Assembly (NCBI RefSeq): GCF_050624435.1
Contig: NC_134538.1
Coordinates: 125,160,937 to 125,224,936 of the forward strand
Direction: 5' to 3'
Source of the DNA: Tenrec ecaudatus
Lineage: Eukaryota > Chordata > Mammalia > Afrosoricida > Tenrecidae
Length of the DNA stretch: 64,000 nucleotides
Both the position numbers and the translations under genes were made by a program. The notes under the pieces are model-generated. The model saw only the letters and a program-made list of their open reading frames with translations. It had not been told where the DNA came from and searched no databases. Shown piece after piece: positions 1-10,693 of the stretch (the stretch's first letter is position 1; each line of letters starts with the position of its first letter).

Positions 1-577
1 ACATCCTCCCAACTGGACCAACAGACAATAATCACAATAAAGGGAGAGAAGACAGAAATGATCAAGGATGTCATCTCCTGGGATCCACCATCAATGCTCC
101 TGGAGGCAGCAAATCTGCTGCCCAAGGCCTCTTCAAAACAAGACTCTCACTGAGGACTAAGGGGCGTCTGCCGCTCCAGATGCATGTGAAAGTTGGGCAG
201 CGAATAGGCAGACCGAGGAAGAACTCCTACATTGGAATGACGGTGCTGGCAGAGAACTTACAATAGCATGGCCTGCCGGCAGAACAAGCAAATCTGTCTG
301 GGAAGAAGTACTGCCAGAATGTGCCTTAGAAGTGAGGCTGACGAGACTTCCTCTCGTGTATCTTGGACGTGTCCCTGGGAGAGGCCTCCTGCTGGATAAA
401 GCAGGCCAGCTTCAGGGAGACAGACCCCCGGCGAGATGGAGGGGCACAGTGGCTGTCACACCGGGTGAAAACATACCAACAATTGTGAGGCCGGCGCGGG
501 ACCAGGCAGTGTTTCCTTCTGGGACACACAGGGTTGCTATGGGCCAGAACCCTCCTGACGGCACCGAACAACAGCAG
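1..577 (+). mobile_element. RTE/BovB-like LINE, 3' end (5' truncated by window edge)
   Basis: The first bases match the same RTE segment at 16950, 29645 and 59560, with the shared phrase 'aactggacca' followed by a degenerate coding part that ran on to the RTE 3' end. The closing part (about 440-577) shows the RTE tail: 'acaattgtgag', 'gcaggaccgggcagtgttt'-like sequence, then a diverged 'gtcgctatgagtcggaac' block and an 'aacaacag' tail. Stops and indels break every frame, so it is a dead copy. It lies in intron 2 of ATXN7L1. Confidence 0.8.
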
Positions 578-1483
578 GGGTCCCCAGAAAGAGGCCCCCA
601 ACTCCCCAGTATTTTCCTCTGAGCCTCAATGAGACTTGGACAGCCACTTCTTAAATATGCTCCCTTGAAAAACATAGTATTTGCAGAAAGTTGTTTTAAG
701 CAAACCATTAGCTTTACCAACGATAAAATGGTTTTGAAACACCCTGTAAATGAGGTATCTGATGCAGTACATGTCCTCCTTAGTTAAAAGTCCCAGTTAC
801 TAATAATAGTACAGTTTTCTACAACTGGCTTCATTCATAATAATAAGGGTAATCATAATAATAGGGAGAAAGGGAACAGTAACAACAAACCCTTTTTAAG
901 CACTTACTGTGCGCCTTTTGGCTTCTCTCAGTCAGCCCTAACCACAAGCCCTGCTGTTAGGCCTGTCCTGTATCCTGAAGGACCCTCGGCCGCACGAGCT
1001 GGGCTCCGTATTTGTGAGTTGGCATTCTTTTTGAGTCCACGTGCTGCCAGGAGACAAGAAACCACCGAGAGCTTTCCCTCACACTTAGAGAGTCTTCAGA
1101 TAAATTTACTCAGCTGGAGAGATAAAATTTGGTTAGCAGAGACAAATGGTCTTCCCTTGGAATTTATTTTTTACCATAAACACATTTCACGTCTTAGATT
1201 AGGCGAATAAGGTTTCTGGGAACTGTCCTCTCAGGAAATCCAAAAGCCTGACCGGCTGGAGGTCAGCTCACTCACCAGTGGGAGACGTGCATTACTCAGG
1301 GCCCTGGCACTCTCCCCTTTCCCGGGGCCACGGCCACACACCAACCCTAATGGCTTGCAGAGCTCGGATTCTTCCAAATATGCTTGCATATAAGACACAG
1401 TGATTCTTGCCATCAAGAGGCTACACAACGAGAAAATCAGCCAGTATGAAGTGTTTGAAACGATTTCTGATTTACATGAAAAT
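578..1483. other. ATXN7L1 intron 2, no gene seen
   Basis: Intronic sequence with no convincing coding exon. A short MIR/L2-like remnant may lie at about 885-960 ('agcacttactgtgcgcc'). Nothing else is recognised. Confidence 0.4.
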
Positions 1484-1697
1484 ATAATCATTTATAACTT
1501 ATCAAGGGTTCATGAGGGGCGGAGGGTGTGGGAGGGAGGGGAACAGAGAGAAGCTGATACATACCAAGGGCTCACGTAGAAAGCAAATGTTTTGAGAATG
1601 ATGATGGCAACAAATGTACAAATGTGCTGACACGATGGATGGATGGGTAGATTGTGATTAAGAATTGCACGAGCCCCCGATAAAATGATTAAAAAAA
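1484..1697 (+). mobile_element. L1 3' UTR end, lineage-specific type
   Basis: It starts at 'aacttatcaagggttcatga', is G-rich ('gtgggagggaggggaac'), then has 'gcaaatgttttgagaatgat' and ends 'gagcccccgataaaatgatt' with an A-rich tail. The same 3' end occurs at 35810-36032 and 59325-59500, which defines the family inside this window. Only the last roughly 210 bp is present, typical of a 5'-truncated L1. Confidence 0.8.
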
Positions 1698-4597
1698 GAT
1701 TTCTGATTTAAAGGCTTGATTTCTTTTTGGGGGGTGGTGGTAGTTTCTTTTAAAACGCCCTGCTTAGTATGACTGCATCTCAAATATACAAATATGCGAA
1801 AGAGAAGCCGAAGTTCAGAGGCCCCACAGGGACCAAGGAGTTTAGAGTCCCTGCTCCATCCGTGCTTTGCAGGTAAGGCCATCAGCCCAGAGACAGCAAA
1901 TGACGTCCTCAAGGTCACCCATTGGGAATGAAGAAGCCCAGCTGTCCCTCCTGCCCTTCTCATGGCTCTAGACGTGTCCCCCAGCCCACATCTTAGCAAG
2001 GTATTGGCAACACCTTCTGAACCCACGTCAGGATTTGGCCAGGTTCAAAAGCCGGCGGAAGGGAAGGGGGGTCAGACAAATCTCTCTCGGCCACAATTAT
2101 TTCCGCGAATCCTGGGTGAAATAATCATACAGAGGGAAAGCCTTGCTTTCTGCCATCTCACACCTGGTAATAGGTAGACACCAGAGCCCCGAGAAGGAAC
2201 AGGCATGAACAATGGAGGAGGAACTCTACCACAACCGTCGGGTCTTGAGAACTTTTCGTGTCTTCTTGAGGCGGTAGCCAGACAGAGGCACAAGGTGACA
2301 TGATGCTCACTGCTGAGTCCCAGCCTACCTTCCCTCCCTGAGCCCCGTCTAAAAAACATATCACTCTGAAATCGGAATCAAATCCCCTCATTTCACTACA
2401 GGGATTGCCAAACTCATTCTATTCTTTCAGTCCTAGGCATACCCAAGTTTCTTCTCCAGACCTGCTTACTTTCAGCAGGGGTCACGGCGAAGCTACACGG
2501 GCTCGCGTACTGACGCACACAGGCCACTTTGTGTCCTGCAGCGAAGCATCCACACACAGTGATAACTCCACCAAGATCAACACACCCAGGCCTCCTGGAG
2601 ATTCTGACAACCAAAGGCTCAGACACAGAGTCTCCGCTCGGCCCTGACATCCACTCCATCAGGGCAGAAGGGATTTAGTCTGTGCCTATTTCATCCATAA
2701 GGAAAACCGAGTGCCCGTGCCAGAAAGACTGTGAGACATGCTCACCCAAGTCTGCTCCACCAGGCCGCGAACAAAGAGATTTCAGCCCATACATGGCTAT
2801 TTTGGTGAACTCAGCAATTGCATGTTACACTGAACAGTGGGTGTCCTTAATGCAAATGCATATAATTAGGAGCTAAATCTTTGTACCTTTACAGGACAAA
2901 GGACATAATAAGCAGGATGTACGCTTGTGACTTCTGAGGAAAGGAGAGCGTTTCATTTTTCCTTAAAAGAATCTATTTCTCACGAGGCACAGGGAATCTG
3001 AGAACAAGAGTCTTTTGAAATAGAAGAGGAGGAGGACACAGAACGTGTGTTTCTTGTGTTCAGGTCAGAAGCCATCAACCAGGCCGAGCGGAGCCCAGCC
3101 TTGCCAGTCACTGACCTTTATACTCAACTTCAAGGGTTTGCACCCTGTCACTGTCTTTCCTGGGAAGCTTTCATGGCTGGTGGTCTGAGAACAGAGTCCC
3201 ACGAGCTTATAAAGATATCAAGAGTTTGTGAAGCAAAACCCAATCTCCAGTGGCTGTTCCCACAGCCACTGCACAGCTCGGCAGCTACTTGTCAGAACAT
3301 CCACGGGCCATCATCCCCTCGTGCATCCTGAAGACACACGTCAAGATCACACTGAGAAATTTAGTAGCAAACATCTGTAGAATAAGGTTTTGCTCCCAAT
3401 CAAATGGCTTAATTAGCAGAAGCATTATGCCAGAGCCCTGTCCTTGAGCATGCATTTTAACCTCCAGGGGTTGGTTTTTTCCTTCTTTGGAAGCACAATT
3501 TTTCCTCTCACTGGATGGTCAGAAAATGTTTGGGCATGGAAAGCTGACTGGGATAGACATCAGTCCACAAAACCAATTGCCTCTTTCCAAGCAGCATTCA
3601 GCTGCCTTACAGGGTTGACATCCGTGTTTCTGAGAGAGACCTGTCTTGGGCATGGGATGGCCTCTTCGGCCACTCCTTTTGGGTCAGTAGTGCTCCTCCT
3701 GCCCAGTAAAACCTGAGCCCCTTCTCACCGCCCTTCTCGGCCGTCCCCTCACGCCAATGTCAGCCAGTGTAAGACATCCGTTTGTGAACCACAACTCACC
3801 TACTGGCTCGGCAGAAAGTGGCCTCCGGAGGGGTTCCATGGAAGCCCATTGGCCAATTAGACATGGCAGGTTTGCCCATGCCCACGGGACATCACTTATG
3901 CACGACAGCCATGTGTGTCTAAGGCCCAGTTCCAGCAGCCTGTGGCTTCTCCCCTGAGTCTGAGATGACCTATCTACTCATGACGTTCCACGTCAAGGAT
4001 TGCTGTTTCCATGCTGGGAAAAGAGAGATGGGCTGCTGGCTGGCTGGGGGCGAGGGCCGAGGGGTGGGGGTGGGGGTGCTGTGCACACAGACACCCCAAC
4101 TCTGCAGACCACATAACAATCTGCGACCTGCTGGAAAGGTTTGCCAGGTACAACGGCTTTCAGTGGCGAGTGGAGAGGTAGCTGCTGAGACGACTGACTG
4201 CGTGGGGTTTATTAAACGGTGGTGCGTGTACCCACAAGGCAGCAGCTTTACAATGCTTGGGATGGGGGTCTCAGTCCTCATGTCCGAGGTTCTGACCCTC
4301 CACCACTCAGCAACGATGCCCCAAAGGCAACGGACCCATCAGCATGTGAAGGTCCAAGTGTGGACTCCAACGAAGTGCAGAGAACTTCTGCCTTCCAGTC
4401 TTCCTTCTCTGCCCCCCCTCCCCAGTTGTATTTACACTTTCAGAGAAGTTAACACGAAGCGATCGTCACCTGGGCGTGCTCAATTTTTGACAAGCCTTAG
4501 TCACTCTGTACCCAGCTGAACAATTCACATTATATTCGAGATCTTGTGAAGATTCTGCCACACATGCTAACACTAAAATGCCAGTAGCCCCACTTAC
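1698..4597. other. ATXN7L1 intron 2 sequence, no exon recognised
   Basis: This is the part of intron 2 next to exon 2; the gene is read right to left. I looked on the minus strand for the next ataxin-7-family exon, the zinc-binding segment with the Cys-x2-Cys and His pattern, and did not see it. A MIR-like remnant is possible at about 1840-1960. The open frames here, including one of 184 codons at 3965-4519 on the plus strand, show no recognisable protein. Confidence 0.45.
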
Positions 4598-4666
4598 CTT
4601 CTTTATTAAGCCTCATAACCTCCCTGCTTTTTCCACCCTCTTTTCCAGTCTCTTCTAAATCTACAT
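4598..4666 (-). CDS. ATXN7L1: ATXN7L1 coding exon 2
   Basis: On the minus strand the exon is preceded by a long pyrimidine tract and 'tctgcag', and followed by the donor 'gtaagt'. It is 69 bp. With the last base of exon 1 it encodes Asn, then [22 protein letters not shown], and ends with one base of the next codon (G, as expected for the Asp that follows in mammalian ATXN7L1). ATXN7L1 is a paralogue of ataxin-7, a subunit of the SAGA deubiquitinase module; the role of ATXN7L1 itself is inferred from this family. The exon lies before the ataxin-7 zinc-binding region, which is encoded by later exons outside the window. Phase and splice sites are intact, so the gene looks functional. Confidence 0.93.
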
Positions 4667-5189
4667 CTGCAGATGAAAAAGAAAAGGGGAGGGGGAAAAA
4701 AAGAAATAAGAAAAAAGAGGGGGAAAAGGGGAGGGAAAAAAAAGCCAAAGTCAGGGGGGCAGGGAGAGTGTTTATTTGCAAACAGATCGATAGAAATATT
4801 GTATATGAAAATCTTTCAAAATTTGACAATGCAACATTTTCCCCCAAGTCGGGGTTTCCATCTACCTGGCCCAGATAGGTACCCCCAAAACTATGCAAGC
4901 AGCGACAGAGTAGCCTTTTAAACAGAGACACACGGCGGGGCTATGAAAGCCCACCCCGCATGCTGCCACCGGGAGCCGGGCACAGACAGACAGACAGACA
5001 GTCCTGGCAGCCGGGCCTCTCTCTGTGCACTGATGATCTGTCTCTGTGTGTATTTATTTAGAGAGAGGGAGCAGCATGGAGGACACGGGGGCCACTCTCT
5101 CTCTCACACACACACTTTTTCCCAGTGGCTCTAGGTGAATGGAAGGGTTACAGGATAATAAAAGGAGGAGGAGGCGGTGGGGTTCTTAC
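4667..5189 (-). other. ATXN7L1: ATXN7L1 intron 1 (short, with long polypyrimidine tract)
   Basis: This 523-bp intron has donor GTAAGA just left of 5190 and acceptor CTGCAG just right of 4666, minus strand. Bases 4673-4746 are almost pure purine on the plus strand, giving an unusually long pyrimidine tract next to the acceptor. It also holds a (CAGA)n run at about 4983-5001 and CT/CA-rich simple sequence at about 5095-5115. Confidence 0.85.
4983..5001. repeat. (CAGA)n microsatellite
   Basis: About five tandem copies of the tetranucleotide lie inside ATXN7L1 intron 1. Confidence 0.9.
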
Positions 5190-5370
5190 TGTCGGAGCAG
5201 TGTAATTTGGCGGCGTCGATCCAGGAGGACCAGGGTTTGCCCAGAAACGCCTCCGGACTGGGCACTTTGCGATCCAGTGTCGCCATTGCTCGTCCTTCTT
5301 GTTGCTTTTTCCCTGTTCCTTCGGCAGCAGCAGCCGAGAGACACGGGATTCGAGAACGCTCCGACGTCAT
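5190..5370 (-). CDS. ATXN7L1: ATXN7L1 coding exon 1 with start codon
   Basis: The frame begins [20 protein letters not shown] (ATG at 5370-5368). A second in-frame Met at codon 29 (5286-5284) starts [20 protein letters not shown] and runs on to [14 protein letters not shown] recognise this as the N-terminus of mammalian ATXN7L1. Codon 60 is Asp; the exon then gives one base (A) and the donor GTAAGA, and the codon is completed as Asn by exon 2. I chose the first ATG because the family protein starts there; it has A at -3 but A at +4. The second ATG has a stronger Kozak context (G at -3 and G at +4). The frame stays open upstream to 5862 only because that DNA is very GC-rich. The exon sits in the CpG island. 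Confidence 0.93.
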
Positions 5371-6270
5371 CTTCGGAACGTTCCGACATTGAGTGTTCTG
5401 AAAGGGGGAGGGAGGCGGGCGGCGGAGGAGGCGGAGAGAGAGCAGGAGGAGGGGCGGCGGGCGGGCGCCGGAGCCGGCTCGGCTCGCTCGCTCGCTCGCT
5501 GGCTCGCGGTGGCGGCGGCCGCCAGGGGCAGCAGAGAGGCGTCCGCGCCCGGCGCCCGCCCGCCGGGGAGGGGCCGCGCGGCCCGGCGCTCGCCGCGTGC
5601 GGAGAGCCGAGGCTGCAGCGCGGGGCGCGGGGATGCTGCGGCGCCGCCCACCGCGGTGGGCACCGCGCGGGGCTGCGGGGGCGGGGCAGGCGGGCGGGGG
5701 CTCGCCCGCGGAGTTGCCGCGGCAGGCCAGAAAGTTTCCGCGCGCAGCCCTGCCCGCGCGCCCCTCCCTCCCCGGGCCCCTGTCTCCCACGCTGGGGCGC
5801 CGCCTCCGCGCGCGCCCGGGTGGCTTAGTGGGGAGGAGCCGAGCAGATGTGCGCCTCGCCACCTCCCCGAGGCAGGGAGGGGACTCCGGTGACCTCGCCT
5901 ACCAGTCCCCCCCCACCCCCCTTCATCCTTTCTTCTCGCTCGCGGTGGACTTTGGACCGTGGGGAGTCCGCGGATGCCCGTGGGAGCTGAGCCCATTGGG
6001 GAGGTGGAAGTGGTTTTCGGAAGCAGGTGAGTTTGGAGCGACAGGAGCCGCCTTGCCTTCTCGGGGCGGTGGGGTTTGCAAAGCGCACAACTCGGGGCCC
6101 GGGGTCCCCGCTCCCTGCGCCCCTAGCCTCCCTGCGCCCTGCGAGCCTCCAGCCCAGGCGCCGCCGACTTTGCGCCGGGTTTTCCGTAGCCGCACTCGGC
6201 GCCTTTCGGGAGAGCTTGCCAGCAGGCCCAGACCCTGGAGCCCTTTCCCGTAGGTGAAGGCAACGCCCGA
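5330..6270 (-). promoter_or_regulatory. CpG-island promoter and 5' UTR of ATXN7L1
   Basis: Extremely GC-rich and CpG-dense sequence covers the first exon and about 900 bp upstream of it. It has several GC boxes (for example 'gggggcggggc' at 5677-5687) and a run of 'gctc' units at about 5477-5500, and no TATA box at a sensible distance. A CRE-like TGACGTCG overlaps the start codon at 5362-5369. This is the usual form of a broad housekeeping-type promoter. The transcription start cannot be placed from sequence alone. Such islands often also fire in the opposite direction, but I see no gene on the plus strand. Confidence 0.85.
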
Positions 6271-6405
6271 GCGCTCTACCTGGCGAAAAGGTTGGCCAGA
6301 AGTAGCGGCCGACTCCTACAGCGCACAGTCTGATCCCAGGGAGAATTCACTCCAGGTTTAACTGCTCCAGCCAGCTAGCAAAGAAACGTTAGAGTTCCTC
6401 TAGAT
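6271..6405. other. Short unique stretch between CpG island and SPIN
   Basis: GC content falls to ordinary levels. No feature is recognised. Confidence 0.4.
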
Positions 6406-6602
6406 CAGCGGTTCTCAACGTGTGGGTCGCGACCCCTTTGGGCGGCGAACCGTCCTTTCACAGGGGTCGCCCGATTCATCACCGGCGCAAAATGACAGTG
6501 ATGCAGTAGCAGCGAAAATAATTTTATGGGGGGGGAGGCGTTCACCACCACATGAGGATCTGTGTGAAAGGGTTGTGGCAGGAGGAAGGTTGAGAACCTC
6601 CG
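6406..6602 (+). mobile_element. SPIN-type hAT non-autonomous transposon
   Basis: It starts 'cagcggttctcaacgtgtgg' with 'gggtcgcgacccctttggg' and 'ctttcacaggggtcgcc', and ends '...aaggttgagaacc', the inverted repeat of the start. The left 8-bp flank is 'ctctagat' and the right flank 'ctcgaaat', a diverged duplication of the TCTAGA-like target. About 197 bp, with no transposase. It lies only about 1 kb upstream of ATXN7L1. Confidence 0.85.
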
Positions 6603-6894
6603 CTCGAAATGATGCAAATTTCATGCTTTGAGATTTCCTCCCTCTTGGGGAGGCCTTACAAAAATCTGATTTTTCTTTCTCCTTAGAAAGAACAAAACGA
6701 ACACACACACACACAACACCTGTATTTACTAGGAATTACACAAAGTAGAAGGAACCCTGGGGCCCACGGAGCAGTTGTTCAAGCTCATCAGCTCCGTTGT
6801 TGGAGAAAAGACTGGGCAAACTGCTCTGAAAATGATCCCCAACCAGACTCTTGACAGCTTGCTCATCCTCAAGGAAGCCAGTAGCCTCCCGCAG

Positions 6895-6965
6895 AGTGCC
6901 GGTGGGTTTGAACCAGGACTTTCAAGGCTGAGCGCTGAACCACTGGTCTAGCCAGGCCTTTTCCA
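6895..6965 (-). mobile_element. AfroSINE fragment (tRNA-like head), antisense
   Basis: It reads 'ggtttgaaccaggactttca', then 'gctgaaccactggtctagcc', the reverse complement of the SINE head with its B-box-like 'ggttcgaa' region. Short and diverged. Confidence 0.5.
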
Positions 6966-6971
6966 GAAAGA

Positions 6972-7062
6972 CTGCGGCCCAGGAAGCCCTCTGGGGCAGT
7001 TCTATTCTGTGCTATCGGGTTGAATTGACCAGATGGCACAAAACACCCAGGCAGCCTCTTCC
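6972..7062 (+). mobile_element. AfroSINE 3' fragment
   Basis: It has 'ggggcagttctattctgtgc', then 'tatcgggttgaattgacc' and 'gatggcac', the SINE body and 3' end in sense orientation. Confidence 0.55.
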
Positions 7063-7127
7063 ATTCAATGTCTATTTCTCTACACCCATTTCTTTCTTAA
7101 CGTTTCTTTTTCCCTAATGCTTGTTGG

Positions 7128-7266
7128 TGGAGAAAGGCAGGGCTTTATACTCCCATGAACAGTACAGTCTTGGAAACTCCCAGGAGCAGTTCTACCCTGC
7201 CCGATAGGGTCGCGTGAGTCGGCATCCACGCCATCGCAGCGAGTTTGCTGTGGTGTCGGGTGCTCA
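7128..7266 (+). mobile_element. AfroSINE, 5'-truncated
   Basis: It carries 'ggagaaaggcagggctttat', 'acagtcttggaaactcccag', 'agcagttctaccctgcccga' and 'tagggtcgcgtgagtcggc', in the order of the full SINEs at 8806 and 48780. The head is missing. Confidence 0.75.
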
Positions 7267-7269
7267 TTA

Positions 7270-7470
7270 GAAAGCCCTGCTAGCCAGTGAGTTCCGTGTT
7301 GGCCTGCTAACCACAAGGTCAGCAGTACAAAGCCATCAGCCACTCTGAGGGGGAAAGAGGCTGTCTGCTGTCACAAGGAGTTTCAGGCTTGAAGACCCAC
7401 AGGGCCAAGTGTACCCTGCCCTATAGGGTCGTTATGAGTTGATGCAGTGAGCATGGGCTCATTGACCCCA
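7270..7470 (+). mobile_element. AfroSINE copy
   Basis: A fairly complete copy: 'gcctgctaaccacaaggtca' and 'gcagtacaaagccatcagcc' in the head, then 'accctgccctatagggtcgt' and 'tatgagttgatgcagtgagc' at the end. It directly follows another SINE. Confidence 0.8.
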
Positions 7471-8805
7471 TCCCGATGTTTAACAATTTTTCCTGCGTCC
7501 CGCGGCGTTTTTTAAAACTCCCGATTTTTGGAAAGAATGCACGACAAGCTAGGGTATACAGTTTTCGGCCGCCATGTGGCTATTTCGCCAGGATATGAGT
7601 TTTGTCAATGGTGTCCTGCTGGTGCCCCGCTTTACCAGTTAAAATCTGGTCACCCTACCCATAACTGAAGTGCACCAAATTGAAATAGCTTTGTTATTGG
7701 GTGAGTTCTTCCCTGGCTGTGTCTGCTAATAGCAAACGCCTGCCTCCTGACGCAGAGGATTATGTCTCAAAATGGGTCTAGGATGTGGGGGAGGAAGAAC
7801 GAGTTCCACATTTGTCCCTAGTTGTGATGTTTGTGTTGAATGGGATTCAGACACAGACTGTTCATTTGCCTTTGCTCCGTTTGGAAAGGTTCTTAGGTAG
7901 ATGAGATGCTATCTGGTGGAGAATTCCTGTCGTGAGGATAGGTGGTGCTAACCATCACTTCATACTCATTGACTCTGGGTAGCATTCCATCCTTCCATTC
8001 AACTCTCCAACAATCACTGCAGGTCCCGGACCAGCCACGCTTAGAACTCCCAAACACCAACCTCACGGCCACGGCGTGGATTCAGAATCACAGCCACCCA
8101 CAGAAGAGGCAGATAAAGGAGACCCAGCCCTCAGGGCAGTGTGGCCTAGTGATCTCTGCGCAAGGAGGAAGGTGTGGTCCTTGCCATCTCCTTGGGAGAA
8201 CAAGACATGCTCGCCATAACTGACACGACCGGTCAGGTGTGTTCTCTGAGGGCCGTGCCAGTTCAGAGCAGACCTGCAGTCCAGAGCGTGAAGCAGTGAC
8301 AACACATTGCACAGACAACATGGGCTCCGTAGCCTGAAGATCAGGAAGGACTTACCTACCGTGGTGAAGGGCAGGACGGCCTCTACAGGCACAGGACGTG
8401 ATGGTGCTGGCAGAGGCTTCACGCGCTGAGCGCAAGTCAGGTGTTCTGGGTGTTGGGCATGGTTTACTTGGGGAGGATGGGTTCAGTTACCCAGGCTGGG
8501 TCAAGCCACAGGAGGCATGGAGTGGCAACCTAATAGTCTGGATTTTGTTTGCCAGTGGGGAGCCACGGAATGACTTTGTGTAGCATGAGAATCCTCAGAT
8601 GTTGAAAGTGCTGTTCAGAAATGACCCTGGCTGGAGTGGGTACGGAAGCTGGCTGGAAACAACACCGGTTACCCTTGGCTCAGTTCCACTCCTGGCAACA
8701 CCCCGGGTGCCACGCGTGGACCTGTGTTGTACAGGTTTCAGTAGCCGATCTCTTTCAGAAGTAGAGATGGCCAAGCCTTTCTTTTGAGGTACCTGTAGGT
8801 GGCCT
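7471..8805. other. Intergenic, no gene seen
   Basis: I see no convincing gene. About 7480-7660 (ending 'ctggtcaccctac') resembles an old dispersed element, but I cannot name it. The rest looks unique. Confidence 0.35.
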
Positions 8806-9012
8806 CTGAGGAGCCCCGTGGTGTTATGAATTGAGGTACAATCTGCAAGGTCGGCAGTTCGAAAACACCAGCTGCTCCTTGGGAGAAAGACGGGGCTTTC
8901 TACCCCGTCAACAATCGCAGCCTTGGAAACTCACAGGGGCAGCCCTGCCCTGTCCTGTAGGGTCACTGTGGCTCTTCACCCACTCGATGGCAGAGAGTTT
9001 GGTTTTGGGGTG
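8806..9012 (+). mobile_element. AfroSINE, nearly full length
   Basis: The head is diverged ('ggagccccgtggtgttatga') and is followed by 'aaggtcggcagttcgaaaac', 'gggagaaagacggggctttc', 'ggggcagccctgccctgtcc', 'tgtagggtcactgtggc' and the 3' tail 'gatggcagagagtttggttt'. Confidence 0.85.
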
Positions 9013-9352
9013 GTGGGCGACCTCTCACCTTTCACTTAGCAGCTAAGCATGTGGAACCGTGAGCACCGTCATGGAGGAAGTCCGAGCGGAGACGCTGCGC
9101 TACAGTGTTCAGGGTGGGAAGAGATGGAGGCCTGTCGGCGAAGAGGAGAGCGCAGACGTGACTGGGAAGAAAGCCGCCCTTCAGAGGGTGTGTTGTGTGG
9201 CTACACGTTGGAGGGAGAGAGAGTGCTCAGAGGCATTTCCCCTCCCCTTTAGCTTTCCCACTCCTCCACTCTCTACCTCTCTGGGTGTTTACTCCTTTAT
9301 TGCTGTGGATGCAAAGGCAGGCATGGTAGACACCCTCTGGTCAGAGGGTCCC

Positions 9353-9835
9353 TGATGATCCCCGGCTCCTGGTATCCATCGTTTGTGTCATTCCCCTCCC
9401 TAGAGTGTGGGCTAGAGCTGATGACTCGCTTCTAAATAGAATATGGCCAGATTCATAGGCCAGCCATTCGGAGGCTCGGTTTCAGAAAGACTGCGACGTG
9501 CTCTCGTCCCTTTAAAGCACGCCCGCTGCCGCGTTGAGCTGCGCTATGGAGAAGTCCGTGCGACCAGGAACCCAGGAAGGCTTCTAGCCAGCAGCCAGAA
9601 GAGTGAGCCTGCAGACCTACATTCCTGCAGTTGGGCCTGGAGATGAAACCACAGTCCTGGCCCACATCTTGATTGCAACCTTGTGAGAGACCTTGAGGCA
9701 GACAGACCTCGCTTCACCAGGCCCGGATTCCTGACCCACATAAACTGTGAGCAGTTGGATGCTTGTTGTTATTTTAAGTTGTGGCCTTTTGGGGTAACTT
9801 GTTATGCAGCAATAGTTCACGAATACAGAATGATT
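9353..9835 (+). mobile_element. MLT1-like ERVL-MaLR solo LTR
   Basis: The 3' part is characteristic: 'tgattgcaaccttgtgagag', 'gattcctgacccacataaac', 'ttgttattttaagttgtgg' and 'ggggtaacttgttatgcagc', then 'aatagttcac'. The 5' part has 'aatagaatatggccaga'. This is an ancient placental-mammal LTR, defective and without viral genes. Confidence 0.7.
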
Positions 9836-10423
9836 GAGCTAAAAACTTACTCGAAAAATAAGGTGAATAAAGAAAAAGTTTGAGAAAAATTCACATGTCC
9901 CTCTTTTGAGTCGCCTGTGAATTGTCTGTCATCCCCTTCAGAATTGCTTACCGAGGCGATTTTATTGAAGTATCTTCTGTAGTCTGGTTGTAACTTGTCT
10001 TCTGGGCACTGGGTGTGTGAAAAGACATATAACAACATTGGCCACTTTGGCTCTCCAAGCCAGCAGCATTAATTATATTCCCATGCCTCGCAGCCATCAC
10101 GGCAGTGAGTCTTGAACTATGTTTACTACCCTAAACTGAAGCTCAAGTACTCAAGTTTTGCTATTTAAACTCAGAAACTACCTTGTCGAAAGGCACTCTC
10201 CAATGACCGGGTCGTGCTCTAACTCCTGGAAACCTTTACTGATGGAGAGGGTCCCACAGTGGGAGGTGTTAAAATGCTGTCCTCCTCCAGGCTGGTGAGG
10301 AGGGGACTCTAGTTACTGAGAGTCAGAGATGGAAGCAGCTACAGTTTTCTTGCCCCTCTCAGGAGCCACTGTAAGCCACTCAAAAAAAAAAAAAAGGTGG
10401 TTTTTCACCCTGGGCAGGATAAA
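9836..10423. other. Intergenic, no gene seen
   Basis: AT-rich sequence without a recognised gene or repeat, apart from an A-run at 10381-10395. Confidence 0.35.
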
Positions 10424-10535
10424 GAAAAGGCTTCCTACTCTAGTAAAGAGGTACAGTCTCAGAAACCCACAGGGGCAGTTCTGCCCTGTCCTACAGGTTC
10501 GCTATGAGTCAGAATTGACCAATGGCTGTGAGTTA
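10424..10535 (+). mobile_element. AfroSINE, 5'-truncated
   Basis: It has 'aaaggcttcctactctagta', 'acagtctcagaaacccacag', 'gggcagttctgccctgtcct', 'acaggttcgctatgagtcag' and 'aattgacc'. Its middle segment is the same sequence that forms the 23-bp unit of the array at 53.7-55.3 kb. Confidence 0.8.
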
Positions 10536-10546
10536 TCACCCTGGAA

Positions 10547-10693
10547 GGAGCCCTTCTGGCACAATGGTTGAAGCACTCACCTAATCAAAAGATTGGTGGT
10601 TTGAATCTACCAGCCGTTCCCTGGGAGAGAGATGCCGCAGTCTATTTCCATCAAGGTTTGTAGTCTGGGAAACTGGTGTACTTTGCCCCAGAG
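10547..10693 (+). mobile_element. AfroSINE 5' half, interrupted by a SPIN
   Basis: It begins 'ggagcccttctggcacaatg', has 'tggtggtttgaatctaccag' and 'ccctgggagagagatgccgc', and breaks off at 'gtgtactttgcccc'. The matching continuation ('gccctatagagtccctctga') lies beyond the SPIN at about 11219, so the SPIN jumped into this SINE. Confidence 0.75.

Noticed and set aside
3965-4519. 184-codon open frame in ATXN7L1 intron 2
   Set aside because: No recognisable domain, no codon bias seen, and it is in the wrong orientation for ATXN7L1.
1-4597. Search for ATXN7L1 exon 3 (zinc-binding part)
   Set aside because: I found no minus-strand stretch with the expected Cys/His pattern and splice sites; it is probably outside the window.
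5299-6253. Plus-strand open frames of up to 229 codons in the CpG island
   Set aside because: GC-rich sequence lacks stops by chance. The peptides are low-complexity Arg/Ala/Gly/Pro and overlap the real minus-strand exon.
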